Shown: positions 11,395 through 22,375 of the stretch, piece after piece | Layout: every line of letters starts with the position of its first letter | How positions within the stretch are numbered: position 1 is the first letter of the stretch | DNA from: Oenanthe sinensis | Taxonomy: Eukaryota > Streptophyta > Magnoliopsida > Apiales > Apiaceae | Direction of reading: 5' to 3' | NCBI GenBank assembly: GCA_028671895.1 | Contig: CM053800.1 | Location: 17,195,886-17,259,885, forward strand | DNA length: 64,000 nucleotides | Program-made: the position numbers and the translations under genes | The notes under the pieces: model-generated | Seen by the model: the letters and a program-made list of their open reading frames with translations, nothing else | Told to the model about the DNA's origin: nothing | The model's database searches: none

Positions 11395-12186
11395 GAACTC
11401 ATTTAAGAATTCTTTGTAGATGAGATTTAAATAAATATGCACAAAAATAATATCTCAACTTTACTAACCAGCTTAGACAAAATGAATTTACCAAGCTGTT
11501 TAGCAAATATTTGTAAGTTATTCTACTAAGGACTACTCTCGAAATAAATGATACCTGATGTTCATGCGCTTGTTCCATGAGTGGTGTAGAGATTATCCAG
11601 CAGAGTTGATAGACTTTGACAGCTTCTAGTAATTACTTGTCTGTCTTTCTTATAACATGCATTATTTATATATATAGCCAAATAGGTTAGACCTAGTATC
11701 TTTAGGTTACCTAATTCTACAAATTGGTAATCCCTTAAGATATCCAACAATTCATATCTTAGCTATAAGATTAGATTCTCTAGTATCCACTTGGAAACTT
11801 GAACATAGACATATTGAGAATAAAATATATGGTCTTTGAGCACTTGAATAAGTAATGAGCTGATCATACCTCTATAGCTTGTCACTTCAGTTATATACCT
11901 GATTTGCCTTAATTAAACTTAGTGATTTGTTGGTAAGAAGTCTTGGAAGGTCTGGAATCTTCTAAATTGCACATCTTCAAAAGATCCTTGACTTACTTTA
12001 ATTGCCATCATTCTTTTGAATTACTTATAATCCAAAAATAATTGCAAGTCTTCCAACATGCTCATATTGCACCTACTCTGCATAAACTTAGCAAAAGTCT
12101 CTTGCCAAATTTTCATTAGTAGACCCATATATAATATAATCATGGTATACTTGCACTAATATTACATTGTGTGTGCCTTGTATTCT

Positions 12187-12270
<84 letters not shown>

Positions 12271-14150
12271 AACAATCTTAATAAAATCATTTTCAAGTAA
12301 TTATCAGTTAGAGTGTCATACTGTGTCCTTGACGATTGCTTGATCTCTTACCTCCGTCATAGACAGCTTGTAAAGAGAATGATATACAAATTTCAGTGGA
12401 TATGAAACTTCAAAGTCCAGGAGTTGTTGTACATCAACCTTAACTTGTAACTCATCATGCAGTTGTGTACTTTTTCACATTCATCTAATAGATATTCATG
12501 CTTGAATGCTCAACAGGTGCCAGGAATATTACTATTAGGTCATCTACTTGTTCATCCCTAATAGTATCAAGTCTCATCTCTGGTGCTTTAGTTAGATCTT
12601 GAAAGTCCCGAAGATTCTGTTTCCATCATTGTCGATACCTTCTGTAGCAACCAGTTTGGCTTTATCCCTCATAAAAATGCCAAAAATCATCTAGTCTCTG
12701 AAAACCCTTACAGTACCAATTATAACTTTGTCTTGTGGTCTGGGTTCCAGATTCAGTAGATTCTGCCTTCGAACTGATTGAGATCATCTTGCATTACAAT
12801 CACCCAATCTGGATCAATCAGTGCTTTTTCAATCTTCTTTATTATACCAACTGTTAACATTTTTTCTTTTCCAAGAATAACCATTTACTTTGCATAGCAC
12901 TTCTAGTCTTTTCTCCAATATCCGGATCACTGAGAACTAGACTCTAGGAATGACTTTGACTCCAAACCCTTTGTCTCGACAAATATGTTCTTAATGTATT
13001 CCTATGATCTTCATTGTGTTGAGTACGATTAGTAGATCCTTCTTTTATTTGCTCCCCCTGAGTTGCTACTAGGTTATGTTGAAGATCATTCACCTTCTTG
13101 AGTGGATTCTGTTAAAGTCCACGAGTTTTGTAGATTCACTACCATTTCCACTACTAGGAACTGAATTATCATCATTAACATTGATTCCTTCTATAACCCT
13201 AGTTTCATCATCAATATCTGAATATGGCTCTGACAAGATATCAAGCTTCACCGATTCATAATAGACTTTTATTTTAATGCTCGGGAGCTTGGTGTTATAG
13301 GACGACACATTCAGACTTTCAATCACCTTTTGATTTTACATCACATCTTACTTTTAAAGATTTCGACTTCAATGAGTAGCCGAGGACAATTGTTCCATGA
13401 GCCTTAATTTCAAACTTGCCAAAATGCTCATATAACTCTTCAATAAATATCAATTTCCTCCAAACACACGAAAGATCTTCAGTGTTTACTTCTAGTTGGT
13501 CATTAACTCATATGATGTCTTTTCACGATCTTGTTGAATAAAGAAGCATGTTTTGTTAATCGCTTCAACTTTAAAGTACCTTTTAAGTACAAACTTCATT
13601 TAGAACTTCATTCACGAAATTTAGTTCCAATATCTGACTACAAAGTTCTCACAACTTACTTTACTTCCAACTTGATCTACATGAAGTGATCAATCACCAT
13701 ATGAGATATATTATCTTTTGAATGCACGAACATCACCAATTCACTCTTAGTTGAGAGATCTTCCATCTTTCTTGTTCAAAATCAAACACTTTCCTATTTC
13801 AATACTTTTCCAGAAAACCTTTGACAAAGAATTCCCTAGTGCCCTATAGATAGTGCTTAGTGCTTAAGTCTGTCGACAAGAAAGATATTTCCAGTGATGA
13901 CAATTTCAAAATCATGATAGCCAAGTCCCTTAAACATCCTTTACTGTCAACTCCAAAGCTTACCGTTGGGTAGGCTTTCTCAACCAACTGTGATATTAGA
14001 GCTTCAATGCTAGTAATACGCCTCGAACAATAAATGTCACAAAATCACATAACTTTTGTCTTTTGTTTCTTACTCTGCAATCACAAATGATTAAGTTTCT
14101 TGTTACTTGACTTCAATTGAATCCAGATGGGTTAGAGATATTACTTTCAA
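11395..14150 (-). pseudogene. pol: Heavily decayed copia pol, element 3
   Basis: Read on the minus strand, fragments of a Sirevirus-like pol appear in the right order. Integrase region: KTSYELM-like at about 13500-13550 and GKFEIKAHGTIVLGYS-like at 13380-13440. Integrase C-terminus (ESLNV) is near 13300. RT N-terminus EKALIDPDWVIVMQDDLNQFE lies at 12760-12840, an RT block like KFMQSRCNMSML at 12060-12110, and a YLTASRPDI-like stretch near 11830-11880. RNase H RSCQSL-like residues are at 11600-11640, and the end resembles DIFTKPL..LVSELG at 11440-11515. No frame is open beyond about 80 codons. This is the oldest element in the window. Confidence 0.75.
12189..12266. repeat. (AT)n microsatellite, about 78 bp
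   Basis: Perfect AT dinucleotide run inside the decayed RT region of element 3. The tract could form a long hairpin and probably varies in length between individuals. Confidence 0.95.
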
Positions 14151-16247
14151 TAGTGGTAACAACATCTTCAACCTTAACATACACAAACTTATCTTTGACC
14201 GATCACTTCTCATTCACAACAGCCTTGACAAGGTAGTCTTAAGGCTATGAGATTATTGATTCCAACCTATCTTAAGGTGGACTAACAGTCTTTACCCTAT
14301 TGTGATTCTTAAAGATGTTTTGCCTAAGATTATGCAAGTCCTAAAATATGCATTTTCTACTTTAAACAAACAAGCATGAAAATAAGAACACGAGGTAACA
14401 TTTAGCTTCAATGCATTATATATAAGAATTATACATTTTAGGCATGTTACGCATATTAGAAAATTCAGTACTATCTACTTTAACCATTCTACACAAATGT
14501 GATAGGTGTCAAGTAAATTTATAAATATTCAATAATTTTCTAAAAGCACATGGAATAGATGAACTATCAATTTAATTACTAATTCTGTCTAATCCATTTC
14601 TGTTGTTGTCTAACATTTTGACTATCTCTAATTACCTAAGTTAGTTTTAGATTACACCTCGAATCTATAACTTTTACTGATTACTTAGATAATTCTATCA
14701 TCTTTTAATCTTCTACACCTTAACAAGCAATACATGAAGTGATTTGACATTTTAGTACAACTATATGAGTGTGATCAATTCATATAAAAATAAGCACATA
14801 AATAATTTCAGGAATATGTAGAATATTTGAATAAAACATTTATGAGTAATATCAAATTCTACATACATTTAACAAGTCATTTATCACAATAAGAACAAAT
14901 ATAAAATATCTAATCTATGACATGTTTGTCTATTAACAATTTTCATAACATTATCAGAGTTATTAAATCACATAAGATTTAAATCAAGTTCAAGAAAATG
15001 TTCATGATACACCTAATCGTCTAGAATAATCCTATCTAATTCTAGATATTCATTTTACTGTGTTGAAAATCATACAGTTGTGAAATAGATAAAGGTATAC
15101 TAGTTAGAATGCGTATCTTTGAAGTGCTTAGTGATTCATCTCTAGTGTTGGTCATTGATGTCAGATATCCATGTGGTTCATCACTATCATTGATAGATCA
15201 ACTTTGCATTTAATTTCACCAACAAATACTTTCCCTTGCTGTAACCTTACTAATGCTTGACATTCATTCTTTTAACCCAACACAGTCTCTATCATCATTT
15301 GTTTGTTCAGGCTTCTTGAATATTGTAGCACAATACCTAATTATTACATGCAATTTTACTAACTAATTCTTGTCTTGCTACTTTTAGCCTCATATGTTTC
15401 TTCAGTTGTGACCTCTAACGATTGTTAAATCCGTTTTGTACAAGTACAAAAACTAGAATGATCAGTAGAGTCAAAAAAAATTCTTCAGAGTTCCCTACTA
15501 ATAAATTTATCATTTCTTTACATTTGAGCAGTTTGTAGAACTATAACATGAACAATCGTAACATCCACAATAAAATCCAAACGCTCAGGAATAAACCTAC
15601 TAAATCGAAATGACCAAGTTTCTCAAAACCGGGTCATATGCTATGAGAATTAATTCTCAGTCAAAGCAACGAATTTTCCAACTACAAACCCTTTTGGAAA
15701 AATAGACCAAGATTTTTAATAACTTTAGATTATAAATTAAATCTATATAAATTTAAATCATAAATTTACTTAAATTAAATTTATAAAATAAATTTATTTA
15801 AATTAAGTTTATAAAATAAACCTTTTCAAGTTTAAATAATAAACTCATTTAAATTAAATTCATAACATAAATTTATTTTAAATAAAATTTATAAAATAAA
15901 TTTATCTAAATTTAAATTTATAAAATAAAATTATCTAAACAAATTTAAATTATAAAAGTAAATCTACTGAAATTTAAAGAATAAATTTATTTATTTAAAT
16001 ATATAAAATAAACTTATTTAAATTAAGTTTCTAAAATAAAAACTTTCAAGTTTGAATAATAAAGTCATTTAAATTAAATTCATAAAATAAATTTATTTTA
16101 AATAAAATTTATAAAATAAATTTATCTAAATTTAAATTTATAAACTAAATTTATTTAACAAGGCCTCTAAACGTTCAGAGTTCAAAACAACTTCGGTACC
16201 CTGAGCTTCACTGGACTGTGGATCTTAATTTCTATATCAATCAGCTT
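14150..16247 (-). other. Decayed gag and leader region of element 3
   Basis: By position this should hold gag and the 5' leader of the minus-strand element 3, since a PBS sits at 16248-16259 and pol lies to the left. I cannot trace a convincing Gag, because no frame stays open and motifs are lost. The segment 15700-16160 is extremely AT-rich with an internal tandem duplication. Confidence 0.45.
15765..16160. repeat. Tandem duplication of about 220 bp in the element 3 leader
   Basis: Two adjacent copies offset by 220 bases. Landmarks are TTTTCAAGTTTAAATAATAA near 15823 and CTTTCAAGTTTGAATAATAA near 16043, each followed by nearly the same run of ATTAAATTCATAAAATAAATT-type sequence. Shorter AAATTTATAAAATAAATTTA repeats lie inside each copy. 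Confidence 0.8.
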
Positions 16248-16259
16248 GCTCTGATGCCA
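16248..16259 (-). promoter_or_regulatory. Primer-binding site of element 3
   Basis: Minus strand TGGCATCAGAGC, one change from the TGGTATCAGAGC complement of the initiator tRNA-Met 3' end. It lies two bases inside the LTR end, as in the other elements here. Confidence 0.8.
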
Positions 16260-16261
16260 AT

Positions 16262-16846
16262 TGTTGGTACCCAGACGTATTGTAGAAGGGGGGTTGAATG
16301 CGATACTGACAACAATTTAAAATTCTTTTCAGAATTTGTGAAATAAAATTATTACTTTAGCTGAGGGTTCAAGTCCTTGGAGTGTTTGGGAGGTTAACTT
16401 ACTAGCTTTCTATTTTCATCATTAAACATTTAAGCTATATAAAATTAGCAAGTAAGTAAACAAGATTCAAGTTAAATATGTATATTAAACTTGAATGGGT
16501 GTTACAATATTCGGTAGAATATTTCTTAATTCCTTAGAACAAATTTGACATGAATTGTTCTACTTAAGGAATTACGATTTCAAACCAGCACAGAAAGTCT
16601 GTGAATATAACTTTGCAGACAAATTACCGAATTTGAAAGTTTTCTACTCTTCTGAAAAATGAAGCCAATTGCCCCATATTTATAGAGGTATAAGCTTGTA
16701 AAGCATAATGTAACGTAGTGTATAATAGTGATAACGATAACTCAACAAAGAAACAAAGACAGATATATAATACTAATATGCAGCACAGGAATCCAGATGG
16801 ACATGTAAACAAGAATCATACATACATTATTACAGAGCATTCAAGA
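16262..16846 (-). repeat. LTR of element 3, 3' portion (TATA to LTR end)
   Basis: On the minus strand this portion ends ATTCAACCCCCCTTCTACAA..CCAACA directly before the PBS, matching the conserved LTR end of the other Sireviruses here. It is cut at 16846, where element 4 begins; the rest of the LTR is at 41733-43194. Joined length would be about 2.05 kb. Confidence 0.75.
16674..16688 (-). promoter_or_regulatory. TATA box of the element 3 LTR
   Basis: Minus strand CCTCTATAAATATGG. In the uninterrupted LTR it would lie a little over 200 bases downstream of the AAGACTTTT array now at 41773-42079. Confidence 0.6.
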
Positions 16847-17224
16847 TGAAAGGCTTAATGAATGTCAGCGAGAGAAGTTCATTAAAATGTTCAGGCCTCA
16901 ACAACAAATAAGTGTTCAGAAGATTTTAGACTAAAAGATAGTGTAATGATTTAAGTATGGATGTCAAAGGGTTTCAGTGATCAGAAGCAATGGAACAGTC
17001 CAAAGTTAATCAGGTGAAATAGAACAGAAGTCAAGGGAATTCAATTCAGTGTTAGAACCAGACCAGTGCACTAAGCGTCAACACAACAAGAAAAAAATTG
17101 TCTTGATTAATCAGAAGAAAATCAGTTGATCAAGCCAGAAGTGTGAAAACCAAGTAGTAATTACTTCAAGAATTCAAGAAAATTTTTAAGGCAAGTAATA
17201 CTATATTTTGTGGTTTCTACACAA

Positions 17225-17625
17225 TTGAATCATTGTGTGAAGCGCAACAAAGAGGCATAGGTGCAACAAACAAAGTTAAAAGCTAAGAAAATGAAGGTTT
17301 GTGGTGCCTGTACAAGGAAATGGGAGTGCAGGCGCAACATAATCTAGTTGTGGCGCAACAAAAGATATATGGGATATTTTGTGGCGCCTATACACCGTAA
17401 CTAGTGTGCAGGCGTAACAAAAGCACAACTAGGTGCAACATAGCTTCTGTGGAAGTTTATAAGTCATTAGTGGTGCCTATACAGGAAAACTAGTGTATAG
17501 GCGCAACTAACCTTAGTACTAGGCACAACAAAGTAATAAGGGGCGCAACAAAATGTTCAAGGTGCACAAAACAACTTAGTAGCGCCCACACACCACCAAC
17601 ACTCTACAGGCGCAACATAGGACTT
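17225..17625. repeat. GGCGCC..GGCGCAACA motif array, element 4 5' LTR
   Basis: Repeated half-palindromes: GTGGCGCCTATACAC followed shortly by GTGTGCAGGCGTAACA, and variants such as GTGGTGCCTATACAG / GTGTATAGGCGCAAC. About fifteen GCGCAACA-type half-sites occur in 400 bases. Each arm pair can form a hairpin. The same units recur at 38890-39340 and 41206-41360. Confidence 0.85.
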
Positions 17626-17661
17626 ATACATTGTTGGAAATCCATTTCCAAAAAGACTACA

Positions 17662-17674
17662 GAATATATATGGG
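17662..17674 (+). promoter_or_regulatory. TATA box of the element 4 5' LTR
   Basis: GAATATATATGGG about 40 bases after the motif array. The same sequence is at 41402-41414 in the 3' LTR. Confidence 0.55.
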
Positions 17675-17996
17675 TGAAATCAATACAGAAAGTAAGGAAT
17701 TCATTCATCTTCAACACAAAAGACATACAGACGGGAGCTCCATTAAAGACACACATTAAACTCACCCAACTGTATTTCTGTTGTAACATTGATTGAACCC
17801 ATTGAAGCTAATCATACTGATTAGAAGTGTGTCACTCAAGGATTTAATAATATACTTTTATTTCCCTGAATCTTTGTGTTTCAATAACTATCATTTATAT
17901 TTCTCAAGAACACAAATATTTAATCCGCAATTAAATAAAAAATCTGCTATATCATATTCAACCCCCCCCTTCTATGATGATTTTGGACCTAACAAT

Positions 17997-18008
17997 TGGT
18001 ATCAGTGC
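17997..18008 (+). promoter_or_regulatory. Primer-binding site of element 4
   Basis: TGGTATCAGTGC, two bases after the LTR end, with one mismatch (T for A) to the initiator tRNA-Met complement. The leader to the gag ATG at 18281 is about 270 bases, AT-rich and without features. Confidence 0.88.
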
Positions 18009-18280
18009 TTGTTGATTGAAGTTACAAATCATGATCCAAAAATAGTTTTACCAAAAATTACATTTTTAGATCTAGAAAAATTTATATTAAAATTTCTTTA
18101 ATTTTAAAGAAAATTCAATATTCAATTTTTTTAAAGATTTTAAATACACTAATTTTAAAAAGGTATCAATCATCAAGAATTTGAACAAAAATTTTATCTT
18201 ACGAAATTCATTTTTTATTCAAATTAATTTTAATTTTTGAGAAATTAATTATTTCTTGAGATTTAAAATTCTTCACAACC

Positions 18281-20620
18281 ATGAGTACCCAAAAACTTAG
18301 TAGCATCAAAATCCCAGCCTTTGATAAAAATGAATACATTTTATGGAAGAAGAAGATGTTCACTTTCATTAAATTAGCTAATTCTCAATACATGGAAATT
18401 TTGGAAAATGGACCCTATGTACCTCAGAAGCTGACACCAAAAACAGTCTCAGATGACGGCGAATGGATTTACTCTAAAGGAGCCTTCAGAGTATATTGAC
18501 ACTGATAAAGATAGAGTTGCATGGGATAATCATCTTCAATGTATCCTAATGGATTCATTGGACACTACAATGTTGAATCAAGTGATTAATTGCACCAGTG
18601 TCAAACAAATGTGGGATACGATTGATCTTCTAATGAAAGGTACATCAGAAGTGAAGGAGAACAGTCTAGATATTCTTCCATCCCAGTATGAAGCGTTCAA
18701 GTCACTACTAGGAGAAAGCATCACTCTAGTTTTTGAGATATACAACAAATTGTTGAATGACTTGTCACTGCATGGGAAGGCCTACTCACGTAGGGAGATC
18801 AACAGGAAATTCATGTTGACACTGCCAGCACACCTGGAACACAAAATCTCTACCATAAGAGAAATGAATGACATAAATGACATGTCTATTGAAATTCTAT
18901 ATGGGAAGCTCAAGACTCATGAAATGGAGAAAGAACAGAGACAAATCATTTATGGGTCAGGTACAGTGGACAGTAAGAATACAGCACTGTTAAAGACTAC
19001 AACACTTGTAGCCAAGGATTTTGCTATCGCAAAGACCAGCACAATGAAACCTATTGTTGAGAAAGAAGAGATTCTATGAGCTGAAATTACAGAGAATGCT
19101 CAAGCAGGTGATGGAGATGACTTCTATTCAATGCAAGAACTTGAACAATTGGAAAACAAGACAATGGCCTATATGGTAGGAAAGTTCAAGAACCTCAAGT
19201 TTAGGAGGAACCCTAAGTACAAATTCACGAGTAACTCAAGTTACAGTGGTTTCAATTTCAGAAACAGCAACCGAGGTGGTTCGTCTTCAGGGTCTTACAA
19301 CAAAAGAGGTTATAAGACGGGGATGGTAGACCACAGTAAGTTCAAGTATTATAACTATGATGAACCTGGGCATTTTTCTACAGAATGCTGAAGCCTAAGC
19401 AAGGAAAAGAAATAAAGGAGTCGTATGACAAACTCAAGCAAAAGTATGATGCACTGGTAAAGAAGCATTAGGGCAGAGCTTATATAGCTGAGGGAAAGAG
19501 ATGGGATGACTCAAACAATGATGAAGAGGAGACATATAGAAATGTTGCACTAATGGCAGACTCTTCAGAGGCATTACCTCAGTCATCTAAGGTATCATTT
19601 CCTTCCACAGTTGACATGTCTAATTCTGATTATAAGAAAACTGTAGAAAATCATAGTGTAAAAATGTTTAACATTCACACAAGCATGCTAGCATCTGAAG
19701 AAGAAAATGCTAAACTAGTTCAAAAGAATAAAATGCTAGAAGCTAGAAATGAAGAACTAGAGCTTGTATGTGTTAACTTCGAAGATCTGAAACAGAGGAT
19801 AAAATATATCTAGAATAGAGACAAATGCAACCAGGAAGTAGAAACTGCTCTTAGGAATAAAATTTCAGACTTAGAGTTAAAACTTCTGGCTTATAAGAAA
19901 TCTGTTAATCTTTTTAAGGAGGTAATAGATAAACAGGTCATAGGTCAGAAAACTGGAATATGATTTGACTATGATAAAATGGCAGGAAAGAGACATGAGG
20001 AATCAATTACTGAGGAAAGTCCTGTGAAGCAAGACATTCTACATGTGTTAAAAATGTCGCTAAGCCCCTATACAAGAAGTTTGTCATCGAACCCTTAGAT
20101 GAAAAATAGATCTTAATGAAAGAAGAAATCCTTGCTGAGGATAAAAAGGAAGAGAAAGAAAGTAAAAAGGAGTTTCCTAATAAATCTGTAAAAATTGTAG
20201 ATCCTAAGGAACAAATTAAAAGTGATCTAGGCAACAACAATGAAAAGAAGAAAGCTAACATAAATGGCAAGATAGGTGTTAACAAGAAAAATTATTATGC
20301 CTACTCTCCCAAAGCTATTAGAAATTTTTTGTAATAATTGCAATTCTGCTGATCATCTTATGCATGCATGCAAAAAGATAAAAGTAGTAAGAGAAGAAAC
20401 TTCTAATATGCCTGTCATGCCTGCCATGTCTATCCCTCATCAACCGTGTGGTAAAGTAGGAGGCATGCCATGTGCTTTCAACATCATGTCTGCATAGATA
20501 AACTTAATGAATACATCATCTAGTACTTGCATGAATATAGATGTGAACATGAATAGAAAACATGTTAGGGTAAAGACTGCTAGTCCTCCTAAGTCTAGGA
20601 AGGAAGCCCCTATCCCTATG
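18281..20620 (+). pseudogene. gag: Sirevirus gag, first part, broken, element 4
   Basis: Starts MSTQKLSSIKIPAFDKNEYILWKKKM, the usual copia Gag N-terminus. A frameshift near 18480 moves the core to another frame: DNHLQCILMDSLD, CTSVKQMWDTI, SQYEAFKSL, FMLTLPAHLEHKI (18500-19075), with a stop at 19077. A third segment (19131-19391) carries the basic Gly/Ser/Arg stretch and a damaged zinc knuckle, KYYNYDEPGHFSTEC, in which both leading Cys are Tyr. A coiled-coil-like part follows (19553-19813). The second cysteine cluster CNNCNSADHLMHAC near 20336-20380 is intact, and the third (CGKVGGMPC) lies near 20448-20475. Element 5 is inserted at 20620 and gag resumes at 35264. Confidence 0.9.
20616..20620. 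repeat. Target site duplication of element 5, left copy (CTATG)
   Basis: CTATG before the LTR against TTATG at 35259-35263 after it. Four of five bases agree, and gag codons of element 4 read straight across the join. Confidence 0.8.
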
Positions 20621-21183
20621 TGAAAGGCATAGGTGTACTAACTTATAACACTTAATTACTATGAAACTCAACTAGGTAAAAAATAAAACAACAGCAAAAC
20701 AAGAGAAACTGAAGAAGCACATGGAATCAAACAACTGAAGAAATGATAATGATACTTGGTAACTACAAGTAACTAATTTGATTAGTCCAGAATGCCTAAG
20801 TGAGAAGAAGTTCAATCTCAGTATTGCTCATGCCCTAACTTATCTAATGGAGAATCAAATCAATGCCAAAGAAGTATCAAGAAGACCAAAGTGATTTCAT
20901 GTAATGCATCTCAACAACTGGATAATGTAAAGATTAATCAACAAATGAGAACTGACATTCAGAAGCAAGAACCCCTTTCAAGACTAGTCACTTATGAACC
21001 AGACCACTGCATCAAGTGTCAGGACATTGGAGGCAAGTTCATGTCAGTAATAGAAGATCTCATTTGAATTGAGTGAGGAAAAGAAATTGAAGAAGCTAGG
21101 GAAACTTGCTCATAAAGGTTAATCCACAATTGGTCACTAAAGAAAGTCATCATAGGATGAGTGCATATTTGCTAAGGCAAATG

Positions 21184-21380
21184 TCGATCCACAGCAGATC
21201 GAGATGCGGATCGAGATTGATAATTGAAGTAAAACATGGCAAGGCAAATCTCGATCCACGGCAAATCAAGATCGAGATTATAGACCGAGATCGAGATCGA
21301 GATTATAGACCGAGATCGAGATCGAGATTATGGACCAAGATCGAGATCGAGATGGGTCCAGGCTGAGATCGAGATGCGGG
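21184..21380. repeat. GATCGAGAT array, element 5 5' LTR
   Basis: Dense copies of ATCGAGATCGAGAT plus inverted ATCTCGATC, with a higher-order unit of about 25 bases containing TATAGACCGAGATC. The 3' LTR copy (34608-34800) lacks one 6-bp unit. Confidence 0.93.
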
Positions 21381-21520
21381 TCTATATGTAGCATTTAATG
21401 TTCAAGGGACAAGTGGCTTATTGTGAACGGTTGATCCAGAGTAGTTGGGAAAGTACTTTTTGTTGTCGAGTTCCTGATTGGGCCACGTACACAAAAAGGA
21501 CAAGATCAAGACTACACGAC

Positions 21521-21530
21521 ATTATAAAAG
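21521..21530 (+). promoter_or_regulatory. TATA box of the element 5 LTR
   Basis: ATTATAAAAG about 140 bases after the array, and conserved in the 3' LTR at 34940-34949. Confidence 0.65.
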
Positions 21531-21846
21531 CAGCACTTTGTTTTTATTTGTATAAGACTATTAAGCAATCTCTGTATTTTTCTACTGTGTATTTTTCGAA
21601 GAGAGCATTTACTGTAAAAAGAAAGTGAGAGAGAATCAGTTGAATCAAGCTTTAATTGTTGTATTTATTGTTCAACTGATTATGATGCTTTTATGAATGT
21701 TGTAGCAAATCCTTCAATGAATATAAAGATATATTCTTGAAATTCTGTGTCATCATTTATTACCTGCATTTATTTTATATTCCATCATTATTTGAAACAG
21801 TTGTATTCACCCCCCCCCCCCTCTACAACATTTTTGACCTAATAAT

Positions 21847-21858
21847 TGGTATCAGAGC
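21847..21858 (+). promoter_or_regulatory. Primer-binding site of element 5
   Basis: TGGTATCAGAGC, a perfect 12-base complement to the initiator tRNA-Met 3' end, two bases after the LTR. The leader 21859-22375 holds no other feature I can support. Confidence 0.93.
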
Positions 21859-22375
21859 TTCCTGTTAAACACATCTAACAGAGATCCTACTGTGTTGTTT
21901 GAGTTGGTTCTTAAAAATCCCAGATCTTTTTTTTGTTGAAGTTTGTGCCGAAAGCTTCTATTTGGTTCTTCATGAAAAGTTCATAGATCTAAAAAGTTCT
22001 GAGTCCTGGTTTGTATAATATTTCAAAAGGTTGTACTTAAAGAGCTTTGTGGGTTTTTCTTGTGGTCAAAAATCTGGTTATAAAAGAATATTTGATTGGT
22101 TGACTAGGTAACTTGAATCAACTGGTTGACTAAACAAAAAGGTCACTTTCGAACTTCTGTCGACCAAAAAGTGGACAACCTTTTTGTTTGAACTTGAAAA
22201 ATTTTGTGGACCCTGCCACTGTTCCTGTGATTAAAACTAACTTGCTTGAATCTTAAGTGCAAAACCCATTGGATATTAAGTGTTGGATATTTAAAGTGAG
22301 ATAATCAATTTTTCAAGTAAATACAATTTATTGTAATTTGAAAAGTGTATTATCTTAATTTTAAACTTCATTAAA

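Larger units (their letters stand above)
10300..11445 (-). other. AT-rich 3' spacer of element 3 (no gene seen)
   Basis: Very AT-rich DNA between the broken aORF of element 2 and the decayed RNase H of element 3. No supported coding sequence. It holds a direct repeat at about 10320-10436 and an (AT)n tract at 10832-10859. By position it is the region 3' of pol in the minus-strand element 3. I see no recognisable LTR here, so the 3' LTR of element 3 appears to be missing. Confidence 0.5.
16847..17994 (+). repeat. 5' LTR of element 4 (1148 bp)
   Basis: Begins TGAAAGGCTTAATG, comparable with TGAAAGGCATAGG of element 5, and ends ATTCAACCCCCCCTTCT..GGACCTAACA directly before a PBS. It contains the block GAACCAGACCAGTGCAC (17056-17072), the GGCGCAACA motif array and a TATA box. 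The 3' copy at 41190-41732 matches only its last 544 bases. Confidence 0.85.
20621..21844 (+). repeat. 5' LTR of element 5 (1224 bp)
   Basis: Starts TGAAAGGCATAGG and ends ACCTAATA; the partner LTR ends ACCTAACA, so the terminal CA has mutated here. Against the 3' LTR (34046-35258) I count by eye fewer than twenty substitutions, a 6-bp array indel and C-run differences, which implies a recent insertion. Contents in order: GAACCAGACCACTGCA block (20998-21013), GATCGAGAT array (21184-21380), TATA (21521-21530), C-tract near 21810. Confidence 0.95.

Noticed and set aside
13076..13261. Plus-strand 61-codon frame
   Set aside because: Antisense of the decayed integrase C-terminus of element 3.
17225..17625. 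Possible CRISPR-like regular repeats
   Set aside because: Eukaryotic retrotransposon LTR; repeats are short, palindromic and unevenly spaced, with no spacers or cas genes.
21106..21366. Asp-Arg repeat frames in both LTRs of element 5
   Set aside because: Shadow of the GATCGAGAT array inside the LTR. No coding evidence.
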